Assembly (NCBI RefSeq): GCF_014333585.1
Contig: NZ_JACSCW010000001.1
Location: 744,001-808,000, forward strand
Reading direction: 5' to 3'
DNA length: 64,000 nt
DNA from: Hymenobacter sp. BT188
GTDB taxonomy: Bacteria > Bacteroidota > Bacteroidia > Cytophagales > Hymenobacteraceae
Below the pieces are notes generated by a model, which saw only the letters and a program-made list of their open reading frames with translations, ran no database searches and was not told where the DNA came from. Shown here piece by piece: positions 61,625-64,000 of the stretch (the stretch's first letter is position 1; the number at the start of each line of letters is the position of its first letter). The position numbers and the translations under genes are program-made.

Positions 61625-61704
61625 GCATGCTGAGCTGGGCGAAGCATATCTACTAGGCGTCTGGCTATTGTTTGGGAGATATGCTTCGCCCAGCTCAGCA
61701 TGAC
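61625..61704. repeat. Intergenic hairpin, family A variant
   Basis: GCATGCTGAGCTGGGCGAAG… (61625-61651) pairs with 61677-61704 (…CTTCGCCCAGCTCAGCATGAC). The core GAAGCAT and the GTCATGC ends are shared with the copies at 49013 and 58951, but the inside differs (GCTGGGC instead of GCGGAGC) and TATCT replaces TCTCG, so it is a subfamily. Confidence 0.85.
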
Positions 61705-61793
61705 AGTTTTATTGACTCAAATGGATGCTAAGTGAATCAGCGCTTTTACAAAAGGTCCGTTATTTGCTTTCTGGTTCGGCTCGACTAGAAACC

Positions 61794-62219
61794 ATGAAGA
61801 ACCTATTTGCATTGATCCTGGTGTGCCTGCTGGGCACTACCGCTGCACAGGCCCAAGATATTCAGTCCATCGGCAAGGATAGAAAGGCCATCAAGAAGGA
61901 CGTGCGCAAGCGTGACAGGAAATACAAGAAGCTGCGCGTGGACATAGCCGCAGACGGCAGTGACATAGAATGGTATCAAGCCGGTGACAAGAACCCGGAC
62001 AATGCCACGATTGGCTTTGGGTATCGCAATGATGTTTGTGTGACTACGCTGACGGCTTTGGCAGACTCAGTTAGCCTTTTGAAAATGCAAACCAAACTGA
62101 ATGCCCGCAACGAGCAAACCGATGAAGCCGTCTGGGATTCAAAAGACGGGAAGTACCGCACAAACATCACCACTAGCCCCGGTCAGTACTACGTGATTAC
62201 ACGGCGGCGTAAAGAGTAA
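61794..62219 (+). CDS. Small secreted basic protein of unknown function
   Basis: A 141 aa protein with a signal peptide (MKNLFALILVCLLGTTAAQA, then QDIQ). The mature part begins with a strongly basic stretch (DRKAIKKDVRKRDRKYKKLR) and ends YYVITRRRKE. The middle includes IEWYQAGDKNPDNATIGFGY and ALADSVSLLKMQTKLNARNE. No family was recognised. Start 61794 follows the hairpin repeat by 89 bases. A terminator follows the gene. Confidence 0.7.
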   Translation: MKNLFALILVCLLGTTAAQAQDIQSIGKDRKAIKKDVRKRDRKYKKLRVDIAADGSDIEWYQAGDKNPDNATIGFGYRNDVCVTTLTALADSVSLLKMQTKLNARNEQTDEAVWDSKDGKYRTNITTSPGQYYVITRRRKE

Positions 62220-62273
62220 CAATGCTGGTCTTCTGAGCAGAACAGACGACCTACTCTACGTACAAGCTAGAAG

Positions 62274-62313
62274 AAGGACCCGGAAGGCAGTAGTTGTCAT
62301 TCGGGTCCTTTTG
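62274..62313 (+). terminator. Rho-independent terminator
   Basis: AAGGACCCG (62274-62282) pairs with CGGGTCCTT (62302-62310), and a T-run follows (TTTT), about 55 bases after the stop at 62219. A G6C copy lies just beyond, at 62322-62328. Confidence 0.8.
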
Positions 62314-62388
62314 GTTTCGGTGGGGGGCATTTTTAGTTAACTGCCTTGTTGCTTAAAATATCTTGCGTGGCTGAACGTCTACCGCTGC

Positions 62389-63063
62389 ATGAAGATCAGA
62401 GCAATTATTACTGGGGTAACCGGCATGGTGGGAGAAGGTGTACTACACGAGTGCCTCAACGACCCCGACGTGGAGCAGGTGCTGTCCATTAGCCGCAAGC
62501 CCTACGGCCTGAACCACCCTAAGCTGCGCGAAATCGTGCACAGCGACTTCCACGATTTGTCGGCCATACAGGACCAGTTAACGGGCTACAATGCCTGCTT
62601 TTTCTGTCTGGGCGTGTCGTCGGTGGGGATGAAGGAACAGGAGTATCGCCGCATCACCCACGATCTGACCCTGCACTTTGCCCAAACCTTACTCACCCGC
62701 AATCCAGATCTTACGTTCTGTTATGTGTCGGGGGCAGGCACAGACGGCACCGAGCAAGGCAAGCTGATGTGGGCGCGGGTGAAAGGCCAGACCGAAAATG
62801 ACTTGCTGAAGATGCCTTTTCAGAAAGCCTACATGTTTCGCCCCGGCTTTATGTACCCGACCAAAGGCCTGAAAAATACGTTGTCCTCTTACGCTTACAT
62901 CTCTTGGCTTTATCCGGTGCTGCGGCCCCTGTTTCCCAAGTATGTTTCCACGTTGCAGGAAATGGGTTTGGCTATGATTAATGCGGTGCGCATCGGCTAC
63001 CCGAAACGAGTGCTGGAAGTGCCGGATATAGTGGCGCTGGCCAAGCAGAAGGTGCGCGCGTAG
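62389..63063 (+). CDS. Atypical SDR, NAD(P)H-binding epimerase-like (HTATIP2-like)
   Basis: A 224 aa protein. The Rossmann start is KIRAIITGVTGMVGEGVLHE (about 2-21), then ISRKPYGLNHPKLREIVHSD and FFCLGVSSVGMKEQEYRRIT. The later part has LTFCYVSGAGTDGTEQGKLM (Ser in SGAG) and KMPFQKAYMFRPGFMYPTKG, the pattern of NAD(P)H-binding atypical SDRs related to the HTATIP2/TIP30 group. No normal YxxxK is seen. Substrate unknown. The gene stands between a terminator and a HAD phosphatase gene. Confidence 0.85.
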   Translation: MKIRAIITGVTGMVGEGVLHECLNDPDVEQVLSISRKPYGLNHPKLREIVHSDFHDLSAIQDQLTGYNACFFCLGVSSVGMKEQEYRRITHDLTLHFAQTLLTRNPDLTFCYVSGAGTDGTEQGKLMWARVKGQTENDLLKMPFQKAYMFRPGFMYPTKGLKNTLSSYAYISWLYPVLRPLFPKYVSTLQEMGLAMINAVRIGYPKRVLEVPDIVALAKQKVRA

Positions 63064-63127
63064 TCTGGCTGTGGGGGGCAAATACCCGTAGAAGGCGTAC
63101 TACATTTGTCCGACAACTGCCTTCTAC

Positions 63128-63811
63128 ATGATTAAAACCGTCATTTTCGATATGGACGGCGTGCTGGTTGACACCGAGCCGCTGCACCGCGACGCCTTTT
63201 TTCAGCACTTCGCCGAGCTAGGCGTAGAGCTAACTGCAGAGAAATACGCCACGTTTCTGGGCTCCTCTACCCGCAATATGTACCAGCAGTTCAAGGAGGA
63301 ATTTAGCCTGACAGAGGATGTAGAAACGCTGATGAGCCGCAAGCGCGAGTTCTTCGGGAAAGCATTCGACGAATCGACCGACTTAGAGTTGCTGCCCGGT
63401 GCCCGCGAACTGGTCCTTGATCTGCACCATGCCGGCATGCCGCTTCAACTAGCCTCGTCGGCTTCCAAAGAAACGATTCACCGCGTGTTTAAGCGCTTCA
63501 AGCTGTATCCGTACTTTGATAACCTAGTTAGCGGGGAAGATTTCCCTCAGTCGAAGCCCAATCCGGCGCTTTTCCTGCACGCCGCCAAGCTGGCCGGAAA
63601 GCCCGTGCACGAGTGCCTGGTAATCGAGGATTCGGCCAACGGTGTGACGGCCGCTAAAGCCGCCGGCATGTACTGCATCGGCTTCAGTAGCCCGCACTCC
63701 GGCGGCCAGGACTTACACCATGCCGATCAGGTGGTGCCTGATCTGCGAGAGCTTAATGCTGAGTTGATTCTGAGACTTTCAACGCCGGTAAGTTTGCCAG
63801 CAAATACGTAA
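63128..63811 (+). CDS. HAD-superfamily phosphatase (beta-phosphoglucomutase-like)
   Basis: A 227 aa cytoplasmic enzyme. Motif I is VIFDMDGVLVDTEPLHRDAF (about 5-24, with the nucleophile and acid/base Asp pair in DMDGV), motif II is LASSASK (about 108-114), Lys145-like is in SGEDFPQSKPNPALFL and motif III/IV is CLVIEDSANGVTAAKAAGM. The helical cap lies between motifs I and II. This is subfamily IA variant 3 and includes phosphoglycolate phosphatases and beta-phosphoglucomutases. Length is standard. The TACATTTG at 63101-63108 is a likely -7 box. Confidence 0.92.
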   Translation: MIKTVIFDMDGVLVDTEPLHRDAFFQHFAELGVELTAEKYATFLGSSTRNMYQQFKEEFSLTEDVETLMSRKREFFGKAFDESTDLELLPGARELVLDLHHAGMPLQLASSASKETIHRVFKRFKLYPYFDNLVSGEDFPQSKPNPALFLHAAKLAGKPVHECLVIEDSANGVTAAKAAGMYCIGFSSPHSGGQDLHHADQVVPDLRELNAELILRLSTPVSLPANT

Positions 63812-63843
63812 GTATCTGCTGGCCTTCGTAGTAGCTCGAAGAA

Positions 63844-64000
63844 ATGGAGAAGCGTCTGTTAACCTTGCCGGAGCTGGGCTTGCTGATATGTATGTTGCGC
63901 GGCAAGCCGAACGTTGAAAAAATACTGGCCTTGCTACCTACCGCTGAGGTGCAAGAAATGGATGATGGCGGTATGGGCAGCCTACGTTTTGTGAGCAGCA
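63844..64000 (+). CDS. Start of a gene running off the right edge (possibly DUF6984-like)
   Basis: An ATG at 63844, 33 bases after the HAD stop, opens a frame that stays open for 52 codons to the end of the window. The product begins MEKRLLTLPELGLLICMLRG and includes DGGMGSLRF. The DDGGMGS stretch and early Leu-rich helix recall DUF6984 proteins, but this is from memory and weak. Its shape (basic start, amphipathic helix, then a strand) is protein-like. Confidence 0.6.
   Translation, partial: MEKRLLTLPELGLLICMLRGKPNVEKILALLPTAEVQEMDDGGMGSLRFVSS

Larger units (their letters stand above)
1474..63079. repeat. Highly iterated G6C-W motif, about 58 dispersed copies
   Basis: The heptamer GGGGGGC occurs about 28 times on the plus strand (for example 1474, 2183, 2384, 4509, 5462, 8813, 18485, 23571, 34570, 35033, 37452, 39393, 45941, 49333, 55690, 57438, 58223, 59325, 60226, 62322, 63073) and its complement about 30 times (for example 4284, 9188, 11675, 12904, 14813, 20727, 25706, 25883, 27079, 30820, 36051, 40492, 42096, 48937, 51303, 52137, 55021, 58326, 59233). 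Around 40 copies continue with at least four A/T bases, and most have T before the G-run, giving a consensus TGGGGGGC followed by W-rich sequence. Copies are found in genes on both strands, in all reading frames, and in short gaps next to starts and stops. The counts are by eye. Confidence 0.85.

Noticed and set aside
1474..63079. G-runs as G-quadruplex sites
   Set aside because: Nearly all are single runs of six Gs without three further runs close by, which does not fit an intramolecular quadruplex.
1..64000. Search for tRNA, rRNA, integrase, transposase, phage or CRISPR-Cas genes
   Set aside because: None could be supported by motif or structure. Small RNAs cannot be excluded by eye.

Overview
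The window reads as a chromosomal segment of a GC-rich Bacteroidota, most likely Hymenobacter or a close Cytophagales relative. Support: a giant secreted protein with a CHU_C/type B type IX secretion C-terminus followed by a PorP/SprF gene, an RND pump fused to its outer-membrane channel, the long three-domain IspG, a TAnnTTTG-type promoter, a TonB-dependent receptor remnant, and several plant cell-wall (pectin) enzymes. The genus is inferred from composition and protein style. No rRNA, tRNA, CRISPR array, transposase or integrase was seen. Layout: 1-5511 metal-type RND efflux (pump-channel fusion plus adaptor). 5754-8993 a decay zone with three broken genes (3-hydroxybutyrate dehydrogenase-like SDR, alpha/beta hydrolase, TonB receptor barrel). 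9237-11364 pectinesterase and an esterase. 11418-14453 a three-gene ABC export system (adaptor, permease, ATPase). 15103-20721 the type IX secretion substrate and PorP/SprF protein. 21253-23468 glpD and a TRIC/YadS-type membrane protein. 23723-29260 a seven-gene sulfur/persulfide cluster under an ArsR-family regulator. 29444-29926 a broken PAS gene. 30131-34057 a large zinc metalloprotease, a VIT1/CCC1 transporter and a small membrane protein. 34502-40179 a second pectin/rhamnogalacturonan cluster (GH28, PL22-like propeller, CBM9-PKD protein, GH105). 40514-43682 a GAF protein and a GH63-type glucosidase. 43990-48908 an orphan four-helix sensor and the complete pstSCAB-phoU operon. 49355-64000 mostly single metabolic or unknown genes: pyruvate kinase-like protein, FMN reductase, DUF5996, PRISE reductase, quinone oxidoreductase, lactonase, ispG, atypical SDR, HAD phosphatase, and a partial gene running off the right edge. 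How genes work together: pectinesterase, esterase, GH28, PL22-like and GH105 proteins would together demethylate, cut and saccharify pectin. The type IX apparatus would display the giant repeat protein. The sulfur cluster would import or export thiosulfate/sulfite species and oxidise persulfides. The pst operon covers high-affinity phosphate uptake. The most unusual signal is not a gene. The heptamer GGGGGGC, nearly always followed by an A/T tract and usually preceded by T, occurs about 58 times on the two strands, roughly once per 1.1 kb, inside genes in several reading frames and in short intergenic gaps, in both orientations. It behaves like a highly iterated DNA word (uptake-sequence-like or protein-binding), and I know of no description of it in this group. 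Independent of it, two families of long intergenic hairpins are scattered through the accessory gaps.
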